A stretch of 64,000 nucleotides of DNA from Streptomyces umbrinus (GTDB taxonomy: Bacteria > Actinomycetota > Actinomycetes > Streptomycetales > Streptomycetaceae): NCBI RefSeq assembly GCF_030817415.1, contig NZ_JAUSZI010000002.1, positions 10,639,501 to 10,703,500 on the forward strand, read 5' to 3'. Below are positions 54,561-63,577 of the stretch, one piece after another. The notes beneath the pieces were generated by a model that was not told the DNA's origin, ran no database searches, and worked only from the letters and a program-made list of their open reading frames with translations. The number at the start of each line of letters is the position of its first letter. Within the stretch, counting starts at the first letter, position 1. The position numbers and the translations under genes were made by a program.

Positions 54561-55433
54561 TCACTCGGACGATGCCCGGGCTCCGACCAGCCAACTGGCG
54601 GCGGTGAAGCGGACTTCCGTGCCATGCACAAAAGGGTCGAAGGCGGCGCGGACCGTTTCGACGACCCGCGCGCGGGTCTGCTCGTCCGCCTCGCCCAGGA
54701 TCAGGCCGAGTGGACCGAACCGGGAGAAGTAGCGGATCAACTCGCTCTCGGGGAGCGTGCAGGTCACGTCCTTCGGCTGGATGTCGATCCCGGTCCAGCC
54801 GGCCTCCGCCAGGATGCGCCGGACCCTGTCCGCGTCCGCGAAGGCGAACTGCCCCGGCTCGTCCGGCCGGCGGGCGGGGAGGTTCGGGAGGAGCGGTGCC
54901 GCGGCGCGTTCGGCCGTCGTCATGAACGGATTCTCCGCCGGGCCGCGCCACGCGATGAACCGGAGCGCGGCCCCGTCCTTCGCGGCACGCCGCAGGTTCG
55001 CGAAGGCCCGGACGGAGTCCTTGAAGAACATGACGCCGAAGCGCGACATGACCGCGTCGTAGGTGGCGGGCTCGAACGCGTACTCCTGCGCGTCGGCGTG
55101 GATGAAGGACGCCGACGTATCCGTCTGCTCGGCGAGCGCACGGGCCGCGGCGAGCATCGGCTCGGAAACGTCGACGCCGACGATGTGCCCTGCCGCACCT
55201 AGCCGCCGCGCCACGGCAAGGGTGGTGGAGCCGGTGCCGCAGCCGACGTCGAGCACACGGCCTCCCTCGCCGAGCACATGGCCTTCCTGATCGGCGGACA
55301 TCGCTTCGACGAGGAGGTCCTCAAAGGGCTTGAGCACGCCGTTCACCAGTGCCTGCGCCTCGACCCAGGCACTGGCGGCGGGCCCGTTCCAGCGTGCCGC
55401 CTGCTCGTCATCGGTCCTGTGCGTGGCGTCCAT
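54561..55433 (-). CDS. SAM-dependent methyltransferase (UbiE/class I)
   Basis: 290 aa from ATG 55433. The SAM-binding loop is VLDVGCGTGSTT, followed by GVDVSEPML and HADAQEYAF. It belongs to the ubiquinone/menaquinone methyltransferase-like group, though substrate cannot be told. It is divergent from a MerR regulator across a SoxR-box-like palindrome, so it is probably induced by that regulator. An earlier in-frame start (55535) overlaps the regulator gene and is rejected. Confidence 0.88.
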   Translation of the reverse strand: MDATHRTDDEQAARWNGPAASAWVEAQALVNGVLKPFEDLLVEAMSADQEGHVLGEGGRVLDVGCGTGSTTLAVARRLGAAGHIVGVDVSEPMLAAARALAEQTDTSASFIHADAQEYAFEPATYDAVMSRFGVMFFKDSVRAFANLRRAAKDGAALRFIAWRGPAENPFMTTAERAAAPLLPNLPARRPDEPGQFAFADADRVRRILAEAGWTGIDIQPKDVTCTLPESELIRYFSRFGPLGLILGEADEQTRARVVETVRAAFDPFVHGTEVRFTAASWLVGARASSE

Positions 55434-55492
55434 GTCCGTCTCCTCTGCCTGTCCTCTGCTTGCCTTCAACGGGCCTCGGTGAGAGCGTGCTA

Positions 55493-55510
55493 CTTCAAGT
55501 CGACTTGAGG
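55493..55510. promoter_or_regulatory. SoxR-box-like palindrome in the methyltransferase/MerR gap
   Basis: CTTCAAGTCGACTTGAGG, perfect over TCAAGTCGACTTGA. The E. coli SoxR box CCTCAAGTTAACTTGAGG matches at 15 of 18. On the minus strand TTGACC forms a -35 at its edge, as in MerR-type promoters with long spacers. It lies 60 bases upstream of the methyltransferase and 9 upstream of the merR start. Confidence 0.65.
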
Positions 55511-55518
55511 TCAAGAGA

Positions 55519-55950
55519 ATGACAGACCTGGACATCTCCGAGGTGGCGCACCGCGCCGGGGTTCCCGCCTCGACGCTGCGGTTCTACGAGGAGAAGGGGC
55601 TCATCGCCCCGACCGGCCGGCGGGGCCTGCGCCGTCAGTACGATCCCGGCGTACTGGAGCGCCTGGCGCTGATCGCGTTGGGGCGGACCGCCGGGTTCTC
55701 GCTCCACGAGATCGCGCTCATGATCGCGCCCGACGGGCAGCCACGCATCGACCGGCAGATGCTCACGGACAAGGCGGAGGAGCTGGACAGGACGATCCGC
55801 GAACTCGGCGTCCTGCGCGATTCCCTGCGGCACGCCGCCGCCTGTCCCGCGCCGAGCCATATGGAGTGCCCCACCTTCCGCCGCATTCTCAAGGCCGCCG
55901 TCTCCGGCGTCGTCGGAGTCCCGAGGAAACGGGCTCCGGGGCCACCGTGA
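55519..55950 (+). CDS. MerR-family regulator (SoxR-like DNA target)
   Basis: 143 aa. The winged helix is typical (DISEVAHRAGVPASTLRFYE, then YDPGVLERLALIALG). A coiled coil follows, and the C-terminal loop has two Cys and a His (ACPAPSHMECPTF). SoxR has four Cys holding a 2Fe-2S cluster; here only two are close together, so the ligand is unlikely to be the same cluster. The operator next to it resembles a SoxR box, so the signal could still be redox or an electrophile. Confidence 0.88.
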   Translation: MTDLDISEVAHRAGVPASTLRFYEEKGLIAPTGRRGLRRQYDPGVLERLALIALGRTAGFSLHEIALMIAPDGQPRIDRQMLTDKAEELDRTIRELGVLRDSLRHAAACPAPSHMECPTFRRILKAAVSGVVGVPRKRAPGPP

Positions 55951-56010
55951 CCCCGGTACCCAGCGTAGGCAGCGCGAACACGCCGGGGCGCGGCTTGTAG
56001 GGTGCGTCCC

Positions 56011-57204
56011 ATGTCGGACGCTTCGCCCCGCCCCGAGCCGTTCACACCACACACCGATCCCGCGGTGCTGGAAGACCTCCGTACGCGGCTGCGCGCGACG
56101 CGCTGGCCGGATGCGCCCGAGGACGCCGGGTGGTCGCTCGGCACCGACATCGCCTACCTCCGCGAGCTGACCGCCTACTGGGCGGACGGGTTCGACTGGC
56201 CCGCGCAGGAGGCGGCGCTCGCCCGACTGCCCCGCTTCCGCGTCCCGCTCGGCGGCCTGGGCATCCACTTCGTACACGCCCGGGCAGTCGCGCCGACCGG
56301 GCCCGTCCTGCCGCTCGTCCTCAGCCATGGTTGGCCGGACTCGTTCTGGCGCTATACGAAGGTCGTCCCGCTCCTCACCGATCCCGGCGCGCACGGCGGC
56401 GACCCTGCCGACGCGTTCGACGTGGTTGTTCCCGACGCGCCGGGCTTCGGGTACTCCGACCGTCCCACGGGCCCGCCGCTCGACTCCATCGCCGTCGCCG
56501 GACTGTGGGCCGAGCTCATGGGTGTCCTCGGCTACGAGCGGTTCGGTGCGGCGGGCGGGGACATCGGCAGCCATGTGAGCCGCTACCTCGCGCTGGACCA
56601 CCCCGACCGGGTCGCGGCCGTCCACCGTATGGACGGCGGCCTGCCCGTATACACCGGAGACCCGGCGGACCTCGCGCCCGAGGAACGCGCCTGGATCGAG
56701 GGCGTCGCTGCCTGGAGCGCGATCGAAGGCGCCTACGCCGCCATGCACCGCACGAAGCCCCAGACCGCCGCCGTCGGGCTCACCGACTCGCCGGCCGGGC
56801 TCGCCGCGTGGATCGTCGAGAAGCTCCGGGCGTGGAGCGACTGCGACGGTGACATCGAGCGGGCGTTCACCAAGGACGAGATCCTCACGAACGTCACGCT
56901 CTACTGGCTTACGGGGACGATCGGTTCGTCGATGCGCATGTACAACGCGAACGGCGCGATCCCGCCCGCGCAACTCGCCCGCCGGGTCGAGGTACCGTCC
57001 GGCTTCTCACTCTTCCGCGGCGACATCGTGCGCCCACCGCGGGCCTGGCTCGAACGCACCACGAACGCCGTACGCGTGACCGAACCCCCGCGCGGCGGGC
57101 ACTTCGCACCGTTCGAGGAACCCGAGTCGTACGCGGAAGAGGTGCGCGCGTTCTTCCGCCCGTTCCGGGCAGCGGCGACGGCAGCGGCAGCCGCATCGGG
57201 CTGA
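56011..57204 (+). CDS. Epoxide hydrolase (EHN + alpha/beta hydrolase)
   Basis: 397 aa. The N-terminal EHN domain (VLEDLRTRLRATRWPDAPED) precedes the hydrolase core. The oxyanion motif is SHGWPDSFW, nucleophile Asp in AAGGDIGSHV, and catalytic His in PPRGGHFAPFEEPE. It adds water to an epoxide, probably of a xenobiotic or lipid. ATG 56011 is chosen. Confidence 0.92.
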   Translation: MSDASPRPEPFTPHTDPAVLEDLRTRLRATRWPDAPEDAGWSLGTDIAYLRELTAYWADGFDWPAQEAALARLPRFRVPLGGLGIHFVHARAVAPTGPVLPLVLSHGWPDSFWRYTKVVPLLTDPGAHGGDPADAFDVVVPDAPGFGYSDRPTGPPLDSIAVAGLWAELMGVLGYERFGAAGGDIGSHVSRYLALDHPDRVAAVHRMDGGLPVYTGDPADLAPEERAWIEGVAAWSAIEGAYAAMHRTKPQTAAVGLTDSPAGLAAWIVEKLRAWSDCDGDIERAFTKDEILTNVTLYWLTGTIGSSMRMYNANGAIPPAQLARRVEVPSGFSLFRGDIVRPPRAWLERTTNAVRVTEPPRGGHFAPFEEPESYAEEVRAFFRPFRAAATAAAAASG

Positions 57205-57262
57205 GGGCGTGTGCCGCCGCAAAGCGCACGCCGGCACACCGGCCTGCCCCCGTACGCGGACA

Positions 57263-57290
57263 GGCCGTGGCCTCCCGAGAAGCCACGGCC
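57263..57290. terminator. Bidirectional hairpin between convergent genes
   Basis: GGCCGTGGC and its complement around a 10-base loop, in the 126-base gap between the epoxide hydrolase and the GH3 gene. Confidence 0.7.
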
Positions 57291-57330
57291 TACTACCAGG
57301 CCCCACGGCCCACCAGCCCCGCCCAACGAC

Positions 57331-58851
57331 CTACCGCGCCCCCGCCAGCACCTCCGCGGCGGCCACCCCGGAAGCAGCGGTGGCGCCATGCGTGAAGATC
57401 TGAACCGCCCCCGGAACAGCGGCACTCGGCAGACCCATCTCCACGACGATCGCGTCGGGACGCGCCGCGATGAGGTCCGCGAGGGCGCGGGCCATCCACT
57501 CGTGCCGGGAGGCGTCCCTGACGACAACGACGAGGGGGCGCCCGGCGGCCGGTTCCAGCGCGCAGGTCTTCAGGGCGCTCATGGCGGCGGGGTGTGAGTC
57601 CAACTCCTGGTGCCGCACCCGGACTGTGGTCGTGCCGGGCAGCCGTTCGCTCAGCGGGGCGGCGACACCCCAGGGGGTCTCCTTGCCGATGGCCAGGTTG
57701 GTGGTGGCCACGAACTCCACCACGTGCGGCGCGGCGGACAGGGGCAGGGCGTCCCGTGCCGCTCCGGCCAGCCGGATGGCGCGACGGGCGGCCGTGAAGC
57801 CGATGTCGTTGCTGATCGCGTCGACGGTGTCGGCCTTGACCAGGCCGGCCGACCAGTCGGCGAACGCCCGTACCCGCCCGGCTGCTTCCTCCAGCCGCTC
57901 CCGGGTGAGGTCACCGGAGGCCACGGCGTCGGCGAGGGCGCCGGCGAGGAGGCCGACGGTGGCCTCCTCGGCGTTCTCGCCGCCGACACAGACCGCGTCG
58001 GCACCGGCGGCGACCGCTTTCACCGTGGCGCCGTCGATCCCGTAGAGGTCGGCGACGGCACCCATCTCGATGGCGTCGGTGACCGTCATCCCCTCGAACC
58101 CGAGCTCCCCGCGGAGCAGGTCGCCCAGGATGCGCGGGCTGAGCGTGGCGGGCAGGTCGCGATCGTACGCGGGGACCAGGAGGTGGCCGCTCATCACCGC
58201 GCGAACACCCGCGTCCAGGGCGGCCCGGAACGGTGGCAGGGCCTGGGCTGCGATCTCGTCGCGGTCGGCACCGTACGTGGGCAGGCCGTGGTGGGAGTCG
58301 ACGGCGACGTCGCCGTGGCCGGGGAAGTGCTTGGCGCAGGCGGCGACGCCGGCCGACTGGAGTCCCCGGATCCATGCGGCGGTGTGCCGGGACACCACCT
58401 TCGGGTCGACGCCGAAGGACCTGACCCCGATGATCGGGTTGTCGGGGTTGGAGTTGACGTCCGCGCTGGGCGCGTAGTCGAGACTCACGCCGATGGCGCG
58501 CAGTTGGCGGCCGAGGCCGGCGGCGACGGACTCGGTGAGCTCGGTGTCGTCGACGGTTCCGAGGGCGAAGTTGCCCGGCCGGGTGGAGCCGGTCGCGGAC
58601 TCGATCCTGGTGACGTCGCCGGCCTCCTCGTCGATGGCGATGATCAACTCGGGGTTTTCCGCGCGCAGTTGCGCGGTCAGTCGGGCGACCTGGTCCAGTG
58701 AGACGATGTTGCGGGAGAAGAGCACGACGGATGCGAGCCCGTCGCCGATCTCGCGCAGAACCCAGTCCGGTGCCTCGGTGCCCACGAACCCCGGCTGCAG
58801 GACGGAGAGCGCCAGCCGCCGCAACTCCTTGCTGTGCTTGCTGGAGACCAT
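57331..58851 (-). CDS. GH3 beta-N-acetylhexosaminidase (NagZ-like)
   Basis: 506 aa from ATG 58851. It cleaves beta-linked GlcNAc from muropeptides or chitin oligomers. The motif KHFPGHGD (174-181) is present, then DSHH with the NagZ Asp/His dyad (about 185-187) and the nucleophile Asp259 in TVTDAIEMGA. A C-terminal domain of about 190 residues makes it longer than E. coli NagZ (341 aa). No signal peptide, so cytosolic. A DasR-like site lies 76 bases upstream, fitting GlcNAc control. Confidence 0.9.
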   Translation of the reverse strand: MVSSKHSKELRRLALSVLQPGFVGTEAPDWVLREIGDGLASVVLFSRNIVSLDQVARLTAQLRAENPELIIAIDEEAGDVTRIESATGSTRPGNFALGTVDDTELTESVAAGLGRQLRAIGVSLDYAPSADVNSNPDNPIIGVRSFGVDPKVVSRHTAAWIRGLQSAGVAACAKHFPGHGDVAVDSHHGLPTYGADRDEIAAQALPPFRAALDAGVRAVMSGHLLVPAYDRDLPATLSPRILGDLLRGELGFEGMTVTDAIEMGAVADLYGIDGATVKAVAAGADAVCVGGENAEEATVGLLAGALADAVASGDLTRERLEEAAGRVRAFADWSAGLVKADTVDAISNDIGFTAARRAIRLAGAARDALPLSAAPHVVEFVATTNLAIGKETPWGVAAPLSERLPGTTTVRVRHQELDSHPAAMSALKTCALEPAAGRPLVVVVRDASRHEWMARALADLIAARPDAIVVEMGLPSAAVPGAVQIFTHGATAASGVAAAEVLAGAR

Positions 58852-58926
58852 CGAGTGCGTTCGCCTTTCGGGTAGGTCCCGCGCGTCGGTGCCGCCGATG
58901 ACGACGCATCGACACCACGACACGGC

Positions 58927-58941
58927 TTGGTACAGACCAAT
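58927..58941 (-). promoter_or_regulatory. DasR-like (dre) site upstream of the GH3 gene
   Basis: TTGGTACAGACCAAT: perfect 5-bp arms TTGGT/ACCAA around four bases, the TGGT-N4-ACCA plan of the DasR element (ACTGGTCTAGACCAGT; 11 of 16 matches). DasR represses GlcNAc and chitin genes in Streptomyces. Confidence 0.5.
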
Positions 58942-59386
58942 GAGTCTCCGCTCAGGCTAACCGCTTGTGTCAAGAGGTGTGTTGGGTCGCCGCGTAGGTG
59001 GTGTCCTGGGGCTGTTGTGCCAGGTGGTCCGCCTCGTGGGTGCTCTCAATCGGTCTTCGGGGCAGGTGATTTGGGTGCGACGCGCAGTCAACGACCATGT
59101 TTGACACGACGGTTGGTCTAGTCCAGGTTAGTGGCACGCGAGTTCGAGGGGGGCTGGCGCGGCACCCGATGCAGTGACCCTGCAGGCCGGCCGTCCCTCC
59201 TCATGCCGTGCGACGTGCGCTGCTTTCGGCGTCGTCGTACAGCGCCGGTGCGCGTCCGGAAGCGGGCTGCGCAGACCGCCGCCCGTCCGGATCCACGCGA
59301 TTCACGTGCCGCGAGCCACCGGTGACCGCGTTTCCGTCCCCGTCGACCTCTCCGTCGGCGGGGAATCCCGAGGTCCGGAGCACTGC
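58942..59386. other. Upstream region of the terminal operon, with promoter
   Basis: 445 bases with no supported gene. It holds a -35-like TTGACA at 59102-59107, a second DasR-like site at 59114-59128 and about 250 bases of leader before the first start codon at 59387. Confidence 0.45.
59114..59128 (+). promoter_or_regulatory. Second DasR-like (dre) site, in the operon promoter
   Basis: TTGGTCTAGTCCAGG keeps the TGGTCTAG half and centre of the DasR element and differs by one base in the right core (TCCA for ACCA). It lies just after TTGACA (59102-59107), i.e. between likely -35 and -10 boxes. Confidence 0.45.
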
Positions 59387-60454
59387 ATGCCCATGCCTGA
59401 CGACTATCTCCATCGAGCCGCGTCTCGCGTCCCCTACTTCAGTTCGGACGGCGAGACCTATCTGGCGCAGACCCCGCTGCGCGACCTCAAGAAGACAGTC
59501 CCGCTCAGGGTGCTGTCCGAGGAAGACCTGGCCTTATGGCAGACCTACGGCTACGTCGTGGTGAAGCAGGCCATCCCCGCCTCCGCTGCCCGAAGCCTGC
59601 TGGACTTCAGCTGGGACTTCCAAGGACTCGACCCCGAGCGTCCGGACACCTGGTACGAGGATCGCGAGTACCGCTCGGACCTGGACCGTGACCTGCACAT
59701 CTACGGGTTCGTCGAGGCCTACCAGCACCAACTCCTCTGGGACAGCCGCCAGGCGCAGCGCGTCTACGACGCCTTCGTCGACGTATGGGACTGCGAAGAA
59801 CTGTGGGTGACCCTCGACCGGCTCAACCTGAACCCGCCCAACATCAAGAACCGCGACCGGGCCCTCATCCCGCGTACGGACGAGGGCTTCGACATCGAGC
59901 TGCACTGGGACGTCGACACCACGCTCGGCATACCGCCGCAGCGGGTCCAGGGGATCATCGCGCTCAACGACACCAGTCCGGAACTCGGCGGCTTCCAGTG
60001 CTGCCCCGAGCTGTTCCGGCAACTGGACCGGTGGAAGGCACTTCAGCCGGACGACCGTGACCCGATCCGGCCCAGGATCGACAAGGCCGAATTCCCCGTC
60101 GTACGACCGGAACTCGAAGCCGGCGACCTGCTGATCTTCAACGGCCTCCTGGCACACGGAGTGGCCCCCAACACCTCCACCCGCAACGGCGTGCGGGCGG
60201 TGCAGTACCTGTCGATGATGCCTGCGCTGGAGACCCACCGGACCCTCAGGGACTCACGGGTCGAGTCATGGCGCACCCTCAGCACACCGGACTGGAACGC
60301 GACCCTGCTCGGCGACGCCACGCGACACGAGTCCCTGAGGTACGGCAGGGCCGAACTCAGCGACCTGGGCGCCAAGTTGCTGGGACTCGCGTCCTGGAAC
60401 GGTCCGGAACTGGACGAGCCGGTCGGAGAAGCGGCATGCGCAGAATATGTCTGA
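59387..60454 (+). CDS. Phytanoyl-CoA dioxygenase-family Fe(II)/2OG oxygenase
   Basis: 355 aa from ATG 59387. The iron triad is His173-x-Asp175 in ELHWDVD and His257 in LAHGVAPN; Arg in TRNGVRAVQYLS just after would bind 2-oxoglutarate. PhyH-type enzymes hydroxylate, desaturate or halogenate free amino acids and natural-product scaffolds. First gene of a five-gene overlapping operon; its end overlaps the next gene by 19 bases. Substrate unknown; the decarboxylase and acetyltransferase downstream suggest an amino-acid or polyamine-derived molecule. Confidence 0.88.
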   Translation: MPMPDDYLHRAASRVPYFSSDGETYLAQTPLRDLKKTVPLRVLSEEDLALWQTYGYVVVKQAIPASAARSLLDFSWDFQGLDPERPDTWYEDREYRSDLDRDLHIYGFVEAYQHQLLWDSRQAQRVYDAFVDVWDCEELWVTLDRLNLNPPNIKNRDRALIPRTDEGFDIELHWDVDTTLGIPPQRVQGIIALNDTSPELGGFQCCPELFRQLDRWKALQPDDRDPIRPRIDKAEFPVVRPELEAGDLLIFNGLLAHGVAPNTSTRNGVRAVQYLSMMPALETHRTLRDSRVESWRTLSTPDWNATLLGDATRHESLRYGRAELSDLGAKLLGLASWNGPELDEPVGEAACAEYV

Positions 60455-61755
60455 CCCTTCCCACCAACAGGCCCTGTTCCGCGACGATCGAGGCCATCGG
60501 TGAGGAAGCGGCCTACGCGGCCGAGCACTTCGACACCGAGGTGCACCTGCTGATCCTGGACTCCTGCGACGCACCCGCCCACGCGGAACACGCCGAGACC
60601 GTGCGCCGCCTCCCCGTCGGCCCGCGGATCGTCGTACACCACCTCGACGAGGCGCGGCAGCGGGACTTCCTCCAGCGGGCGATCGGCCGGGCCGGGGCCA
60701 CGAAGCCCGACCTCCTGCTGGAAATGATGCTCCCCGCGGGCCTCTCCTACGGTGCCTGCACCAACCGGGCGTTCCTCATCGGTGCCGCGCTCGGCTGCGA
60801 GTCCGTGCACCGCAGGGACTCCGACAGCCGGTACCAGGTCGTGAACGGCGAGACCGTCTTCCCCATCCATCACGAACTCACCTCGCTCGGCCGACGCGCG
60901 GCCGACGCCGCGCACGACGTCACCGAGAACGCCCTGGCCACACAGCACGCGGACAAGCGGGTCGCGATGGTGGGCAGCTCCTTCGTGGGCGAACTGTCCG
61001 TGGACATCGGCTCGATCCTCCGGATCGACCCGGACGTCTACTACGACCTGGTCAGCCTCTGGGCACCCGGCCACTGGTCGGCCGAGCAGAAGAGGGAACT
61101 CGTCGACGAGTCCTTCCGCGGCGCGGGCACGGACCCGTTCGCCCGGGACCACTCGACGCTCGCCCTGGTCGACCCCATGCGCGTGGACATGTGCAACATC
61201 AGCTTCCACGGGGTGCACGAACACGTGCCGCTGCCACCGGCCACCGACACCATCGGCAGCGACTACTTCCTGATCCACCTGGTCCACGACGCCGCGCTGC
61301 CCGGGGTGCTGCACAACCGGAACATCGTGAACTTCTACACCGGCGAACGCAGAACGGACGCGGGCTTCACGGCGTACCAGATGCGCTACGTCAAGTTCCT
61401 GCTGTCGATGCTCTACTTCAACGTCGTCTACGACGGGATGGCCGAGGCCGGCCCGGAGTTGACCGACGAGCGGGGACAGGTGCGTGCGTCCGTCGTCGCT
61501 CGGCTGGTGACCGAGAGCACGCGGCTCGACCGCATGGAGAACGTCCAGCGGTTGGACGCCCTCGACACGGCGTACCGGAAACTGGGCGGCGCGTACGCCA
61601 AGTTCGCCGACCACCTGGCCACGCGCCGCGAACAGCTCCTCGACGAGGCCCGCAGCGACATGGAGGACTTCGCCCTCCTGACCGAGGCATGGGGGCCGCT
61701 GGTGCACGCGGCCCGGCACACCCCCGTACACACCTCACCGGGGCGGCCGGGGTGA
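60436..61755 (+). CDS. DUF6271 protein, GT-A glycosyltransferase-like
   Basis: 439 aa. The start MRRICLTLPTNRPCSATIEA is like the first strand of a GT-A nucleotide-sugar-binding fold, and a DxD motif (Asp128-Ser-Asp130 in VHRRDSDSRY) follows at the right distance. The C-terminal third is helical. I know the family only as DUF6271; no activity has been shown to my knowledge. Starts 19 bases inside the dioxygenase gene and its TGA overlaps the GTG of the decarboxylase. Confidence 0.75.
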   Translation: MRRICLTLPTNRPCSATIEAIGEEAAYAAEHFDTEVHLLILDSCDAPAHAEHAETVRRLPVGPRIVVHHLDEARQRDFLQRAIGRAGATKPDLLLEMMLPAGLSYGACTNRAFLIGAALGCESVHRRDSDSRYQVVNGETVFPIHHELTSLGRRAADAAHDVTENALATQHADKRVAMVGSSFVGELSVDIGSILRIDPDVYYDLVSLWAPGHWSAEQKRELVDESFRGAGTDPFARDHSTLALVDPMRVDMCNISFHGVHEHVPLPPATDTIGSDYFLIHLVHDAALPGVLHNRNIVNFYTGERRTDAGFTAYQMRYVKFLLSMLYFNVVYDGMAEAGPELTDERGQVRASVVARLVTESTRLDRMENVQRLDALDTAYRKLGGAYAKFADHLATRREQLLDEARSDMEDFALLTEAWGPLVHAARHTPVHTSPGRPG

Positions 61756-62975
61756 GGGCGGCCACGACGCGCAAGTCAGCAACACCTGAGCCGGCAACAC
61801 ATGAGTCCGAGGCCCTGCTCGCCGCGCTGGCGGCCGCCGACGGGGACCGGATCGTCTTCGACCTGACCGGCATCGAGGACCGCTACGAGACGCTGCGGCG
61901 CGAACTGCCCGGAGTCCAGGTGCGGTTCGCGATGAAGGCCTGTCCGGTGGACGAAGTGCTCGCGTGTCTGGCGGCGAAGGGCGCCGGAGTGGACGGGGCC
62001 AGCCCGCGTGAACTGGAGCAGGCGCTGCGGGCGGGGGTGCCGCTCGACCGGATGCACTACGGCAACACCGTCAAGTCAGACCGGGACATCGCCGACGCCC
62101 ATCGTCTCGGCGTCAGGGACTTCGCGACCGACAGCCTGGAGGACGTGGCGGCCATCGCCGTCCATGCCCCGGGTGCCCGGGTGTTCTGCAGGCTGACGAC
62201 CAGCGGTGAAGGGGCGCTGTGGGGCCTCAGCAACAAGTTCGGCTGCTCACCCGCCGACGCCGTACAGGTGCTTGAGGCGGCACGGGCACAGGGACTGACA
62301 CCGTCGGGTCTGTCCGTGCACGTCGGGTCCCAGCAGATGACGGCGGACGCTTGGCACAGCGCCGTCGAGTCCCTGGCGGACGTCCTGACCGCCCTGGGCC
62401 GGCGCGGGATGTCCCTGGACCATGTCAACCTCGGCGGCGGTCTCCCGGCCCTCGGATACCTCGACAGGTTCGGCATGCCCCTGGATCCGCCGATGGACAA
62501 GATCTTCGCCGTGATCCGCGAGGGGATGCGGTACCTGAGGGGCGTTCACGGCGACCACCTCCAGTTCGTCATGGAGCCCGGACGCCATCTGGTCGCCGAC
62601 CAGGGAGCCATCCGGGCCCATGTGGCCCGGCTCGCAGAGCGGCGGGGACCGGACGGCGAGCGGCAGCACTGGCTCTATCTGAGCTGCGGCAAGTTCAACG
62701 GCCTCTACGAGATGGACGCCCTGCAGTACCGGCTCGTGTTTCCCACGCACCACGACGCCGAGTACGTTCCCGCCGTCGTGGCGGGTCCCACCTGCGACAG
62801 CGACGACGCCTACCTCCATGAACACGGCGGTCTCGTCCACGTACCCAAGGACCTGGCGTCGGGGGATCCGGTCTGGGTGATGTCCAGCGGTGCCTACGCG
62901 ATCAGTTACATGACCCAGGGCTTCAACGGTTTCGATCCGCTCCCGTACACCTCGACGAGGGCGGGCCGGCCGTGA
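61752..62975 (+). CDS. Type III PLP-dependent decarboxylase (ODC/DAPDC-like)
   Basis: 407 aa from GTG 61752. The PLP lysine is Lys62 in RFAMKACP, phosphate loop residues are in HVGSQ and EPGRHLVAD, and the dimer-contributed Cys348-Asp motif is GPTCDSDD. The end YMTQGFNGFDPLPY is the ornithine-decarboxylase-type C-terminus. It should decarboxylate a basic or modified amino acid; substrate specificity is not readable, but the CDSDD loop is closer to ornithine/lysine-type than to diaminopimelate enzymes. Overlaps both neighbours by 4 bases. Confidence 0.88.
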   Translation: MRAATTRKSATPEPATHESEALLAALAAADGDRIVFDLTGIEDRYETLRRELPGVQVRFAMKACPVDEVLACLAAKGAGVDGASPRELEQALRAGVPLDRMHYGNTVKSDRDIADAHRLGVRDFATDSLEDVAAIAVHAPGARVFCRLTTSGEGALWGLSNKFGCSPADAVQVLEAARAQGLTPSGLSVHVGSQQMTADAWHSAVESLADVLTALGRRGMSLDHVNLGGGLPALGYLDRFGMPLDPPMDKIFAVIREGMRYLRGVHGDHLQFVMEPGRHLVADQGAIRAHVARLAERRGPDGERQHWLYLSCGKFNGLYEMDALQYRLVFPTHHDAEYVPAVVAGPTCDSDDAYLHEHGGLVHVPKDLASGDPVWVMSSGAYAISYMTQGFNGFDPLPYTSTRAGRP

Positions 62976-63577
62976 CCGACGTCGTACACATACGCCACAT
63001 CACCGAGGCCGACTGGGACGGCATCGTGGCGATCGAGTCCCGTGCGTACGCCGGACTCGGCCTGTCGGAGGGCCGCGCGGCACTTCGGTCGCGGGCGGAG
63101 ATCTCGCCGGGTACGTGCTTCGTCCTGGACGTCGGGTCCGGACCGGCCGGCTACCTCCTGGCGTTGCCCTATCCGGCCCTCAGTTACCCGGACCTGGAAC
63201 GGGCCGAGGAGGCGGTGGTCCCGCCGCTTCCTGCATCCGCCTCCCGCAATATCCACTTGCACGACATCGTTGTCGCGGAGGGCCTTCGCGGCAGGGGACT
63301 GGGGCAGCGCCTTCTTCACCACTTCACCCTGACGGCCCGGTCGCGCGGGTACGAACGGATCTCGCTGATCGCCGTCGGCCGCAGCGACACGTTCTGGTCG
63401 GCCCGCGGCTACACCGCACACCCGGGGATCTCGCCCGGCGGCTACGGCGCGAACGCCGTCTACATGTCCAAGGCGGTGCCGACCGACCTGGGTGCACAGC
63501 CTGAGCCGACCGGCGTGGTGCCGCGCGGCCCCTCCGTCCCGACGAAGCGAGCTGATGCGCGTGTCCCGTGTCCATGA
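62972..63577 (+). CDS. GNAT-family N-acetyltransferase
   Basis: 201 aa. The acetyl-CoA loop is clear (VAEGLRGRGLGQRLLHHFTL), followed by YERISLIAVGRSDTFWSARG. It probably acetylates the amine produced by the decarboxylase or confers self-protection. The last 30 residues are Pro/Arg-rich and may be a read-on from a short natural end. GTG 62972 overlaps the decarboxylase stop; its own end overlaps the MFS gene by 23 bases. Confidence 0.88.
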   Translation: MTDVVHIRHITEADWDGIVAIESRAYAGLGLSEGRAALRSRAEISPGTCFVLDVGSGPAGYLLALPYPALSYPDLERAEEAVVPPLPASASRNIHLHDIVVAEGLRGRGLGQRLLHHFTLTARSRGYERISLIAVGRSDTFWSARGYTAHPGISPGGYGANAVYMSKAVPTDLGAQPEPTGVVPRGPSVPTKRADARVPCP

